Assembly (NCBI GenBank): GCA_023407175.1
Contig: JAEYMU010000013.1
Coordinates: 1 to 64,000, forward strand
Reading direction: 5' to 3'
Length of the DNA stretch: 64,000 nucleotides
Origin: Bacillota bacterium
GTDB lineage: Bacteria; Bacillota_A; Clostridia; Lachnospirales; Lachnospiraceae
The position numbers and the translations under genes were made by a program. Positions 18,148-27,381 of the stretch are shown in pieces. Below the pieces are notes generated by a model. That model ran no database searches, had not been told where the DNA came from, and saw nothing but the letters and a program-made list of their open reading frames with translations. Within the stretch, counting starts at the first letter, position 1, and each line of letters begins with the position of its first letter.

Positions 18148-19320
18148 CTATTTATCCATGGTATATTGTCTCATAATTCTTTCTTTCATTTTATCCATTG
18201 CCTCATCAATTTCGTAGGACCTGTACCAGAAAAGCTCCTTTCCCAGTTCCAAGGTAGACCATAGCTCTTCGCTCGTACTGCTTACCTTAAGCGGATGACT
18301 CTCATAGAGTTGTTCCAGAACAACCTTCTTGCCGCCCAAAGCATCCTGAACGAGCTTTTTATTAACTTCTTTAATGAGCGGGATTCTGTCTACCTCCTGC
18401 ATCCATAATTCCTGGCACTCTTCACTTAGCATAAATTCGCCAAATCCCAGCAGGTAATCCTTGAATTCCGTTTCCAGAGAGCTCCCCATGTACATGAGTC
18501 CCAGTGTAGATGACGTGACTGTGCACTTTTTCCCTGCAATGTCAGGAATTCCACATATACCCGCCTTATTACCCATATTTTCCATAATGTATTTATAAGA
18601 CCATTCACCGGCGATAATGGCACCTATTTTACCGTCAAAAAATTTATCAAGCATTTCTATAGACGCCTCACAGTTTCCAAGGATTCCTTCATCCAGCATT
18701 TTATCAATAAAGCAAAAGGCCTCCTTCAGTGAATCAAACTTGATATTCTTTGGATCAATTCCCTCAACAGGCCATGCACCAAAGGCTGATAGAATGGGAA
18801 GAATCCAGTACATCTGATACAAATCCAGAGAAATCGGTATGATGCTTCTGCTTCTAAGCTCCCCGACTGTTTTGTACAATTCTGTCCAATCACTGATACC
18901 TGACGGGAAAATGTCCTTATTGTAGTACAGAAGAAGATGGTTTCCCCCCAGTACGGGAAGCCCAAACTGTTTGCCCTCATAGATCATAGTACTCAATGCA
19001 TTTTCATCTATCCTACCTTGATAAAGCTGCTCCGGCACAACAGAAAATCTACCGTTATAGGCATACATCACCAGATCAGAGGGCAAAAAAGCCATATGAG
19101 GGAATTCACTGACACCATTTCGGTCATTATTCCCGTTACCATTCCTTCTCTTAAGAAACCTTGTAATTTCATAAATATTTTTAACTACGGGCTTTATCCT
19201 GATATGATTTCTTTCTGAATACATATCACATATTTTCCCGATGACATTGATTGATACGTCCCCCGGACCGTCAAATTCATGCCAGAGAATTAACTCATTA
19301 GGAATTTTGCTATCGCTCAT
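18148..19320 (-). CDS. Solute-binding-protein-fold protein lacking a signal peptide
   Basis: 390-residue protein of the family 1 (maltose-binding-like) extracellular solute-binding fold. It begins MSDSKIPNELILWHEFDGPG, where the mature fold normally starts, and shows QFGLPVLGGNHLLLYYNKDIF, the KIGAIIAGEWSYKYI helix-strand, and a C-terminal helix pair. It has no hydrophobic leader and no lipobox Cys, and GGAGGG sits 4 bp before the ATG, so the N terminus is not misassigned. No ABC permease is in the operon. It should therefore be cytosolic and might bind a glycan or shuttle an intermediate between the NRPS and the GlgE-like enzyme. Confidence 0.8.
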   Translation of the reverse strand: MSDSKIPNELILWHEFDGPGDVSINVIGKICDMYSERNHIRIKPVVKNIYEITRFLKRRNGNGNNDRNGVSEFPHMAFLPSDLVMYAYNGRFSVVPEQLYQGRIDENALSTMIYEGKQFGLPVLGGNHLLLYYNKDIFPSGISDWTELYKTVGELRSRSIIPISLDLYQMYWILPILSAFGAWPVEGIDPKNIKFDSLKEAFCFIDKMLDEGILGNCEASIEMLDKFFDGKIGAIIAGEWSYKYIMENMGNKAGICGIPDIAGKKCTVTSSTLGLMYMGSSLETEFKDYLLGFGEFMLSEECQELWMQEVDRIPLIKEVNKKLVQDALGGKKVVLEQLYESHPLKVSSTSEELWSTLELGKELFWYRSYEIDEAMDKMKERIMRQYTMDK

Positions 19321-19350
19321 AGGACCCTCCAGATTTTCTTCAATATATTA

Positions 19351-21282
19351 CTATAATTTAACAACAATCGCTTGTCCGGGACTCATGAAAGCACTTCGCA
19401 TATAGGACGGTTTATCACTGACAGCTTGATCACTATCCGGGCCGGTATCCAACAATATCTCAAAGTAATCTGTTTCAGAAGTCAGTAATTGCAGATCTAT
19501 ATAGCTTTCGTTTTTCATGTTTAGATTCATACAGCAAAGCAGCGTGAATCCGCTCTTTTGATACCCGAAGACAACCGTATCCTCCGGGGCTTCTTCATAT
19601 ACAATAAAATCCGTCGGGTCAAAAAGGCTGTAATATTCCTGCCTTGTATAGTTCAGCCTTTTGAGCAGGCCTATCATCGATTCGGCATGCTGGTGCTTCC
19701 ATCCGATGGTCATTTTATTAAAAAAAGCCTTCGGAATCGGAGCTCCATTGGTATTATCAGCAAGACCGCAGTTCAAAGGCTGCTCCTCATTAACTTCATA
19801 CCCTGTCGTTATATAGGGAACGCCCTTAGGCATGAAATAGTTAAATACCGCCATACACCTGGCCAGAAGCACCCCTCCGTCCCGGCTGGTTATCCTTGGC
19901 GTATCCGCCGTTTCGGCACATGCAAAAATATGTATCTGGAGTTCCGGCAGGCTCTTAAGATAACCGTTCAGATTTTCCTTACTGATTTTGGACATTTGGT
20001 TCCAGTTATTCCCCAGCATTATGTCATATCCGCTAAGAGCCGCTTTCTTATGATTTTCATTAATCAGGTCCTCACTTATCAGGAGGGCGCCGGGCTTTAT
20101 TTCCCTGATTACCTGGAATAAATGGCTCAGCAGCTCCACCGGCAGCGTATGCCCGATATCCACCCTGAACCCGTCCAGCCCGTATACCTCCATGTTATGA
20201 TGCACGGTTTGCTCAAGCATGTCCCAGAGACCGTGATTTGGCTGATTGCCCGGATACATATTGCACTTAATCGTATCAAACATGACATAGGGTGGCTGAT
20301 CCGCCCGGATAAAGCTCTTTACCATTGGATTCACATCCATATAGAGTCTTAGGAAGGTGATATCGGTCCATATGGGCTGGACATCGTTAATCCAGTCCGA
20401 GTGGGCCGGAGCGGTAGTAATTCCCATTTCTCTTTCTAAAAGCTCCAATATCTCCAGCTTCTCTTCCCTGCTCCTTAATTTGAGCATTTCCCATAACTCC
20501 GGATTCAAAATGTTCGGTGGCTGGGTGAATTTCTCCAAATGTCTGGGCGTCTCCAAAGAGGTATAAACGATTTCCAATTTTTCAGGCGTACACTCTTCAA
20601 AGAACCCCAGCTCTGGAATCCGGGGCGGCTGGAAGCCCTCCAGTTCTTCAAGCCTGATCCAGTATACCCAGTCAGGATGGTCATAGATCAGGTCGCTGTT
20701 TACAGCCGTCACGCGGGGAATAAAATCGTGGACCACCTGAATGCCCAAAAGATGGCATGCCTCCACCAATGCGGTAAATTCCTGGTCTAAGGAGAAGGCT
20801 TCCATTCCATCCAATAAGCTATCATGCAGGTTTTCGTCCAGACTGAAATAATTCTTTATTGCATATGGGGAACCGATATCGCCTTTTTGCTTTAAGGTGC
20901 TGTATTTTGTCACCGGCAGAAGATAAAGTATGGTTACGCCCAATTCCTTCAGAAGCGGCAGTATGGCTATCATCCTTAGAAAGGTTCCGGTTTCAATCTC
21001 ACCGTCATGGTTATAATCCCAGGCGGTGGTATATCTTACCAAGGAGTTATATATCACCGCATCGTCCAGGCTCTGTTCCTGTTCAACTCTGCCGCTTTCA
21101 AGGATGCGTTTGATTACGGATGCAATATAACCGCGTAAATAGATCAATATTTCTCCATCCTGCTCCATAACCTGCTGGTAACCATTTCTGTTCCAGATGG
21201 CAGGTATCCAGTATAAGGAATCCCTTTGCTCCTCCCTGCTTAAATAATTGTAAATTCGTTCTAAATTTTGTGCTTCGCTCAA
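19351..21282 (-). CDS. GH13 alpha-amylase-superfamily protein, GlgE-like
   Basis: 643-residue cytoplasmic GH13 protein starting at a TTG codon preceded by AAGGGGGT. The core is conserved: GFRVDIGHTLP (nucleophile D375), LLISEDLINENHKKA (acid/base E404) and AETADTPRIT (D460). The phrasing FRVD-x2-HT-x-P, the TPRI/TPDI-like loop, the following GG-x2-LAR segment and the overall length resemble GlgE, the maltose-1-phosphate maltosyltransferase group, more than secreted amylases. There is no signal peptide. It lies 58 bp after the dehydrogenase gene and 30 bp before the solute-binding-fold gene. It may transfer or build a sugar unit for the operon product; donor and acceptor are unknown. Confidence 0.82.
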   Translation of the reverse strand: MSEAQNLERIYNYLSREEQRDSLYWIPAIWNRNGYQQVMEQDGEILIYLRGYIASVIKRILESGRVEQEQSLDDAVIYNSLVRYTTAWDYNHDGEIETGTFLRMIAILPLLKELGVTILYLLPVTKYSTLKQKGDIGSPYAIKNYFSLDENLHDSLLDGMEAFSLDQEFTALVEACHLLGIQVVHDFIPRVTAVNSDLIYDHPDWVYWIRLEELEGFQPPRIPELGFFEECTPEKLEIVYTSLETPRHLEKFTQPPNILNPELWEMLKLRSREEKLEILELLEREMGITTAPAHSDWINDVQPIWTDITFLRLYMDVNPMVKSFIRADQPPYVMFDTIKCNMYPGNQPNHGLWDMLEQTVHHNMEVYGLDGFRVDIGHTLPVELLSHLFQVIREIKPGALLISEDLINENHKKAALSGYDIMLGNNWNQMSKISKENLNGYLKSLPELQIHIFACAETADTPRITSRDGGVLLARCMAVFNYFMPKGVPYITTGYEVNEEQPLNCGLADNTNGAPIPKAFFNKMTIGWKHQHAESMIGLLKRLNYTRQEYYSLFDPTDFIVYEEAPEDTVVFGYQKSGFTLLCCMNLNMKNESYIDLQLLTSETDYFEILLDTGPDSDQAVSDKPSYMRSAFMSPGQAIVVKL

Positions 21283-21340
21283 TATTCAGACCCCCTTATA
21301 ATTCTTATAAACCAGTGCGCTGTATCACTGGCAGCCGCCT

Positions 21341-22381
21341 TCACATATAAAATGCAGTTTTAACAGTTGACCTGTCCACGGCAGCTTTCGACCTGATATC
21401 ATATCCCAACAGCTCACTGATGGCTGTCTCATATTCTTCCAACGGGTATTTCTTCGTCACCATTTCTTTCAAATTATAATCTCTTGTAGCATAGCCCAAG
21501 GCCGTATCAAACATTTGGTGATATTCCCCGCATCCCAATATTTTAATTGCATTTCCCCAATAAGCAGCCGGTGAAAACCTGAAGGTATAGGTGGGATCAA
21601 GACCCAGCAAAACTATCTTCCCGCCGCGGGCAACGTATTTTTCAGCTATTTCAAGCTGATTCCCCACCGCATCAATGACAACATCAAATTTCCGTCCGGA
21701 ATTCAATTCCAGGATTTTATCCAGCTCTAACTCCTCCGGCTTAAAAACATAGTCCGATATACTTTTTGCAAAATCATACCGGTACCTGTCCGTCTCAACT
21801 GCTGCAGTCAGCCTGCACAGCTTACGGCTCACCGACTGGCACACCATTCCCATGGGACCTGCTCCGATTACCAATACCGCATCGTCCGGGCTTACGGCAG
21901 CTTCCGTAAAATTATGCAAAACACACGCCAGCGGCTCAATCATCAGCGCCGTCTCCCACTCCATATGCTCCGGCAATCTATGTACGAACCTTTCATCGCA
22001 TACGAAATATTCGGCAAATGTACCATGAACATTCAGACCTGCTATTTTCAGCCCGTTATGACGATCGCCGCTGCACAGGTGCGTTTCCCCACGCCTGCAA
22101 TGGTAGCATTGCCCGCAATACTGGTTGGGATCAATGACCACCCTGTCTCCTGGTGAAACCAGGTGAACATCGCTGCCGGTATCAACAATGGTTCCTACCG
22201 CCTCATGCCCTCTGATAATGCCGGAGCTGCCCTTTTCCTTGCCGGTCACCAATGCCAGATCCGTCCCACAGATTCCGGTCAGATGTATTTTAACCTTAAC
22301 ATCCTTCGGGGATTTTATGATGGGGTCATCTATTTCCCTCATCTCAAACATTGAGTTTTCACTCCATATTAAAGCCTTCAT
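21341..22381 (-). CDS. Zinc-dependent medium-chain dehydrogenase in NRPS operon
   Basis: 346-residue medium-chain dehydrogenase. ATG 22381 is chosen because AGAGGTGA lies 5 bp upstream; the frame can be extended only to a GTG at 22390. The catalytic zinc site is GICGTDLALVTG, then GHEAVGTIV. Structural Cys residues are CGQCYHCRRGETHLC, and the Rossmann loop is AVLVIGAGPMGMVCQ. The group oxidises sugar alcohols, inositols or amino-sugar hydroxyls with NAD(P). It begins 24 bp after the NRPS stop, so it is translationally linked to it. It may oxidise a sugar or alcohol building block in the same pathway. Confidence 0.88.
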   Translation of the reverse strand: MKALIWSENSMFEMREIDDPIIKSPKDVKVKIHLTGICGTDLALVTGKEKGSSGIIRGHEAVGTIVDTGSDVHLVSPGDRVVIDPNQYCGQCYHCRRGETHLCSGDRHNGLKIAGLNVHGTFAEYFVCDERFVHRLPEHMEWETALMIEPLACVLHNFTEAAVSPDDAVLVIGAGPMGMVCQSVSRKLCRLTAAVETDRYRYDFAKSISDYVFKPEELELDKILELNSGRKFDVVIDAVGNQLEIAEKYVARGGKIVLLGLDPTYTFRFSPAAYWGNAIKILGCGEYHQMFDTALGYATRDYNLKEMVTKKYPLEEYETAISELLGYDIRSKAAVDRSTVKTAFYM

Positions 22382-22405
22382 TCGTATCACCTCTCACCAT
22401 TACTT

Positions 22406-25400
22406 TTATAATTTAATAAATTTCAGCTCCGAAAACTCCGCCGCAAAGCTTGTCTTTTCAAAAGTCTTTGCAAAAATCCCACAGCTGGAGACATCTGTGC
22501 ACTCCGTCACCTCATATTTCTTTGTCCATTCTTCCGAAGCAGCTTTTTTACTATAAAAGCTTAGAACGGAACCGGCCTTTTTCATACGAAGATAAATAAC
22601 ATTATGCATGATGTTTTCCATATAAAGAGTGTATTCATCGCCCTTTTCCGGGCAGAAGACCGACATCCGGTGCCCTTTATCCATACCGTATAATATTTTG
22701 ACTCCGGATTTCAAGAAAAATATCAGCCCCGCCTGATACGGGCCTATGGTATTATTCTCCAGCGTCACCGTGGTCTCTATGAAGAAGTTTTCATTTGTAC
22801 CGGGATGGATGAGCATCTGAGGGGCATTATCGTGTACATCCCAGGTATCATAGGCCCGGGAGGAATCAAGCTTGAAGATAATCTTGTCTTCAGCCCTGAT
22901 AATTTCAGCCCCCTTGTGATTTTTGACCCGGAACGAAGCGTATCGATCCGGCACAGCATTTCGATCCGCATAAAAATCAAGGGACTCCATCGTATGCTCC
23001 AGCTTCCTCATAAATTCATTCTCAAGCTGTTCCTTTCTGTTGAATTTAAGCTGAAGCTCTTTATCACTTATGTCATTTCCCGCTACCACATCAAGAATTA
23101 AGAGCTTTATGTCATTGCGCAGGTTTGCTTCTTCCTCCGTAAAAGCTTTCATATAAGCAAGCTCTCTCTCCTCCGCACCGCATTTTCTGAGCATTCGGTA
23201 TAACAAATCATAATAAACCGGCTTGAAGTTTAAAACCGTAAAGCTGATGTTTACTTCATTCAGGTTGATCGTTTCTCTCCTCTTGTAAAGCTCATATTCC
23301 AGAAAATGGACTTCCGTTTTATGATTTCTGATATCCCTGATACGTCCCAGATGATCCTTAAGAAGCTCATGAACAGAATACTCTTTCTTTTGAAACGCTT
23401 CCGCCTTCTTTAGCACCCACACAAATCCATCTCCTGCCTCAGGGCAGCAATTTTCAAAATACAAGCAGTTCATGCTATAAAGGTCTTCCGTCCTGATGCT
23501 AAAATCCTTATATACCGTATATGCGCCATTATCAATGTGCATATTATCAAGGATATGGTAAAGCCCTCTCTCTTCATCGTAACCCTTCACGATAAGATAA
23601 TGCCTGTGGCTGCCTCTAAGATACCCTTGCGTATAGTACATTCCATATAAATCTATGGGAACCAGCACAGGGGCATCATCATTCAGGGCATCCTTTAGCT
23701 TAGCGTGCATTTCAGCTTCATCTTTGAAGCTTTCCGTCTTAAGGCTGAGACCTGTTTTGGGCTTCATTACAGCCTCATGAAATTGAATAAATTCCTGGAG
23801 CAGATCGGACTCGAATACCCCGGTGAACCATCCATCGGCCATGTGTGTGCTGTAATAGCTGGCCATGAACAGGAATATATCAAAATACCCCTCCGAATAT
23901 GACTCATACAGGATGGCCATGGGCCTGTAAAAGCAATTTACTTCCTGCCAGGTATAGCTGTCGTTATTTTCTACGACGCTCTTAATCAGCTTGAAGCTGG
24001 TCGCTTTTATCTCACTTAATCGAAAGCTTTGGGCAGCGGAAGCATAACTTAAGCCCTCGCCCTTTGAGAGAATAAAATCCGCCTGCCGTGCTATTGTTTT
24101 GTTCTCATAAATATCTGTAACCTTAATGGAAATACCCATTTGCTGCAGTTCAAGGACCAGCTTCATGGCAAGCAGGGAATGTCCTCCCATGTGAAAGAAA
24201 TCATCATTAATTCCAATTTTACCTTCTTCATATTGATCCGCATAAAGCACCTTTTTCCATGCGGCAGCTATCATTTCCTGCAGCCTGTTTTGGGGCTCCA
24301 TATAGCTCGTTTCATTTCCTGTAAATTCCGGTGCCGGAAGCGCCTTTATATCTACCTTCCCATTCGGGGTGAGAGGAATATCATCAAGAAATATAAAGCA
24401 AGCCGGTACCATATAATAGGGAAGCTCCTTCTTGGCATGGTTTTCCAATTCGCTTTTCAGTTCATCGAACGAGGTACTATTGTCTGTTACCAAATATGCA
24501 CAAAGTGATTTTGTCCCTATATGATTGTCATATAAAGTAACAATTGCATCCTTAATTCCTCCATATGCTTTCAGGCAGGCTTCAATTTCTCCCAGCTCTA
24601 TACGATAACCCCTTAGCTTTACCTGCTTATCAACCCTTCCCACGAACTCTATATTCCCATCCGGCATCCACTTCGCCAGGTCTCCCGTCTTATACATCCT
24701 TCCTGCCTTTCCCCCGCTCGGATTATGCTCCTGAAGAAAGGGATTGGATATAAACTTCTCGGCGGTCAGCTCCGGCCGATTCAGGTACCCTATGGCCAGA
24801 CCGTCGCCTGATATATACAATTCTCCGGTAACTCCCTCCGGTAAGACATTCCCATGTTCATCCAATATATACACATAGGTGTTCGACAACGGCTTCCCGA
24901 TTGGTATGAAGCCGGTATCCGACTCCGGGCTGTCTACAGAGTAATATGTGGCAAATACAGTACTTTCGGTTGGTCCGTATCCGTTCACCAATCTTCCCGG
25001 TCCAAGATACCGGGCCGCTTTTAACACATGCTCCGCCGATGCCCGCTCTCCGCCGAAAAGTACCTTTCTAGTACCCTTAAGGCAATCTATATCGGTATCG
25101 ACAATAACGTTAAATAATGCGGCGGTCACAAAAAATACAGTTATCCCTTTCTGTTTTATAAAGCTGGTAAGCCTTACTGCATCGGACGCCTCTTCTTTCT
25201 CCGGTATGACCAGTGTTGCTCCGTTAAGCAGTGCGCCGAATATGTCAAACACGCTTCCATCAAAAGCATAATTGGACAGCTGAAGAAGCCTGTCTTCGCC
25301 GGTAATTTCAATATAATTGGTATTCCTGACAACCCTTATGACACTCCCGTGTCCTACCGCCACCCCTTTGGGCTTGCCGGTGGAACCGGAGGTATAAATG

Positions 25401-27265
25401 ATATAGGCGGGGTTTTCCGGATGAAAGGCCGGATTCGGATTTAAACCATTTCCCAGATAAATTTTCGGATCCGCTAAGCTTAACACCTCAATATTGCATG
25501 TCCAGGCATCATTCTTATCATGAAGGGGGCCCCCTCCTTCCACTCCATATACCAGCAATAGCTGCGCCTGGCTGTCTTCCAGCATAAGCAGGAGCCGTTC
25601 CCTGGGAAATGTGGGATCCAGCGGCAGGTATGTCCCTCCGGCTTTTAGGATTGCTAGAATGGCTGTTATCATTTCTACAGAGCGCTCCGCCAATATTGCC
25701 ACAATATCTCCGGGCCGCACCCCCTTATCTCTTAGAATTCCTGCAAGACTGTTGACCCTACGATTTAACTCCTCATAAGTAGTTTCGGTTTCTTTATATA
25801 CTAAGGCAATATTTCCGGGGTATTTCTCTGCCTGCTCCTCGAAAAGGCAATTCAGGGAACTGTCCTTTGGGTAATCCGTATCGGTACGGTTGTATTCACT
25901 TAATAACCTGTGACGTTCCTCATCTGGTAACAGCGGCAGACAGGAAAGCTTTATGGAAGGATCTTTGACCACATAACTTAATATGCTTTGCAGACCGGTA
26001 AACAGCGTGTCAATTTCGGCTTCCGTCAATTTATCAGGAAGATATTCCATTTCCATCATATAGCTTCCACTGTCTTCCCTGTCGCTAATATGAATCCGGA
26101 GTGTTTCGGTCTGCTGCCCGCTCGCAGCCATATCCACCTCATATTTTATGAGCTTCGTATCAAGCTTCACATTTTGATAGGATAATACAACATCAAACAG
26201 CTTTTCCGATGTCTTATGCAATCTTCTAAAATCTTCCGTGATATGGTTTATGGTATATCTTTGGTTAGTCACAACCTGCTTCCATTTTTTCTTTACCTCT
26301 CCAAGATATGTATAAAAATCCTTATCCGGATCAGTCACCAACCTTATGGGAACGGTATTGACAAACATTCCGAAGGTCTCTTTTTCCCTGTCCGTTAAAC
26401 GGTTCAGCGTTATTCCGCCCACGACCATATCCCTCTCCGCTGTAATCCTGTAAATATAAATCAATAATGCGGAGAGAAATATAATAAACGGACTATATCC
26501 GGTTTTGCTGCTCAAAAGCCGCATCTGATCCGATAGCAAGGCCGGAAGCAGGAATACTTTCCGGTCCGATGCAAACGATGCCGGGCCAGGCTTCAGCGCC
26601 ATGCATCCGGGCAATGTCCTGAACTCTTCGCTCCAGAATTCCCTGGATTTGCGGAGAGCCTGCAGGTATTCCGGCTTTGTGCCCAGTTCACAGTTTTCTG
26701 ATATATATTTCTCATAAGAAGGCACTGTAACTGAAATATCCTGATTATCCTCCAGGCTCCGGTAAATCTCCGTCAGTTGGTTCAGCATTATGTTATACAA
26801 GGACCACGCATCCATAATAATGTGATGCACCTTTATAAACAAAATGATTTTACTATCCTGTCTTTTAATAATCGCATAGTAAAAAAGCTCTGATTCCAGT
26901 AAGGAGAACGGTATTTCCGCCCGCATCTCCATCCATTTGCGGATATCCTCCGAATCCCTGCCGGTAAAATCAAAGAAATCAATTTCTTTATATTCGTATG
27001 CTGCGGCATACTGCATAGGAATTCCTTCCTGTGTGGTAAGGCGCATACGCACTCCGTCATTTCTTTCTATAAACAGGTTCACCGCTTTACTAAGAACTGC
27101 CGGATTGATTTCTTCATTGAAAGTTACAGAGACAGCATAGTTATACAGTGCGGTTTCAGGATAGGTCATTTCAGCTTCCCAGATGCCTAATTGAGGATCA
27201 GATAATCGGTAAAGCCTGGCTTCTCCATATTCACCAGTTTCCGTATTTGGGAAAGCATTTTCCAT
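22406..27265 (-). CDS. NRPS: C-A-PCP with C-terminal BtrH-like and lectin-like domains
   Basis: 1619 residues, start ATG with GGAGGTGA. Order of domains: condensation (about 15-450, active site HHIIMDA at 147-153); adenylation (about 470-975) with YTSGSTGKPKG at 624-634, NGYGPTEST at 761-769, KTGDLAKW and catalytic K970; carrier protein with phosphopantetheine Ser1030 in HMGGHSL. From about 1085 to 1275 follows a BtrH_N-like region with NC (C1111), PIDLYGMYYTQGY, HRHYLIVKGYDEE (H1222) and LDN (D1240). Residues about 1455-1619 resemble a DUF1349-type concanavalin-like sandwich. The specificity pocket reads D669 G670 F673 F712 L736 G738 G762 V770 F771 K970, close to published isoleucine codes. 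There is no thioesterase; the BtrH-like domain probably hands the aminoacyl or acyl-aminoacyl unit to an acceptor. Confidence 0.9.
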   Translation of the reverse strand: MENAFPNTETGEYGEARLYRLSDPQLGIWEAEMTYPETALYNYAVSVTFNEEINPAVLSKAVNLFIERNDGVRMRLTTQEGIPMQYAAAYEYKEIDFFDFTGRDSEDIRKWMEMRAEIPFSLLESELFYYAIIKRQDSKIILFIKVHHIIMDAWSLYNIMLNQLTEIYRSLEDNQDISVTVPSYEKYISENCELGTKPEYLQALRKSREFWSEEFRTLPGCMALKPGPASFASDRKVFLLPALLSDQMRLLSSKTGYSPFIIFLSALLIYIYRITAERDMVVGGITLNRLTDREKETFGMFVNTVPIRLVTDPDKDFYTYLGEVKKKWKQVVTNQRYTINHITEDFRRLHKTSEKLFDVVLSYQNVKLDTKLIKYEVDMAASGQQTETLRIHISDREDSGSYMMEMEYLPDKLTEAEIDTLFTGLQSILSYVVKDPSIKLSCLPLLPDEERHRLLSEYNRTDTDYPKDSSLNCLFEEQAEKYPGNIALVYKETETTYEELNRRVNSLAGILRDKGVRPGDIVAILAERSVEMITAILAILKAGGTYLPLDPTFPRERLLLMLEDSQAQLLLVYGVEGGGPLHDKNDAWTCNIEVLSLADPKIYLGNGLNPNPAFHPENPAYIIYTSGSTGKPKGVAVGHGSVIRVVRNTNYIEITGEDRLLQLSNYAFDGSVFDIFGALLNGATLVIPEKEEASDAVRLTSFIKQKGITVFFVTAALFNVIVDTDIDCLKGTRKVLFGGERASAEHVLKAARYLGPGRLVNGYGPTESTVFATYYSVDSPESDTGFIPIGKPLSNTYVYILDEHGNVLPEGVTGELYISGDGLAIGYLNRPELTAEKFISNPFLQEHNPSGGKAGRMYKTGDLAKWMPDGNIEFVGRVDKQVKLRGYRIELGEIEACLKAYGGIKDAIVTLYDNHIGTKSLCAYLVTDNSTSFDELKSELENHAKKELPYYMVPACFIFLDDIPLTPNGKVDIKALPAPEFTGNETSYMEPQNRLQEMIAAAWKKVLYADQYEEGKIGINDDFFHMGGHSLLAMKLVLELQQMGISIKVTDIYENKTIARQADFILSKGEGLSYASAAQSFRLSEIKATSFKLIKSVVENNDSYTWQEVNCFYRPMAILYESYSEGYFDIFLFMASYYSTHMADGWFTGVFESDLLQEFIQFHEAVMKPKTGLSLKTESFKDEAEMHAKLKDALNDDAPVLVPIDLYGMYYTQGYLRGSHRHYLIVKGYDEERGLYHILDNMHIDNGAYTVYKDFSIRTEDLYSMNCLYFENCCPEAGDGFVWVLKKAEAFQKKEYSVHELLKDHLGRIRDIRNHKTEVHFLEYELYKRRETINLNEVNISFTVLNFKPVYYDLLYRMLRKCGAEERELAYMKAFTEEEANLRNDIKLLILDVVAGNDISDKELQLKFNRKEQLENEFMRKLEHTMESLDFYADRNAVPDRYASFRVKNHKGAEIIRAEDKIIFKLDSSRAYDTWDVHDNAPQMLIHPGTNENFFIETTVTLENNTIGPYQAGLIFFLKSGVKILYGMDKGHRMSVFCPEKGDEYTLYMENIMHNVIYLRMKKAGSVLSFYSKKAASEEWTKKYEVTECTDVSSCGIFAKTFEKTSFAAEFSELKFIKL

Positions 27266-27330
27266 TCAAGAGTCACCTCCATCATATATCTTAGGTATTT
27301 ATTCTTAGGTTCAATAGTTAAATAAATTTT

Positions 27331-27346
27331 ATGCAAGCGCTGGCAT
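27331..27346. promoter_or_regulatory. cre/LacI-type operator of the NRPS operon
   Basis: ATGCAAGCGCTGGCAT matches the catabolite-responsive element consensus WTGNAANCGNWNNCWW at every position and is palindromic except for one mismatched pair. It covers the expected transcription start, seven bases past the -10 box. Either CcpA or the operon's own LacI protein could bind. Confidence 0.8.
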
Positions 27347-27352
27347 GAAGGT

Positions 27353-27381
27353 ATAATATAACTTTATTTTCCATATGTCAA
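27353..27381 (-). promoter_or_regulatory. Promoter of the NRPS operon
   Basis: Minus strand TTGACA (27381-27376), 17-bp spacer, TATTAT (27358-27353). It is the only strong promoter seen upstream of the seven genes, and the downstream gaps are 12-58 bp, so one 12.4-kb transcript is expected. Confidence 0.85.
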
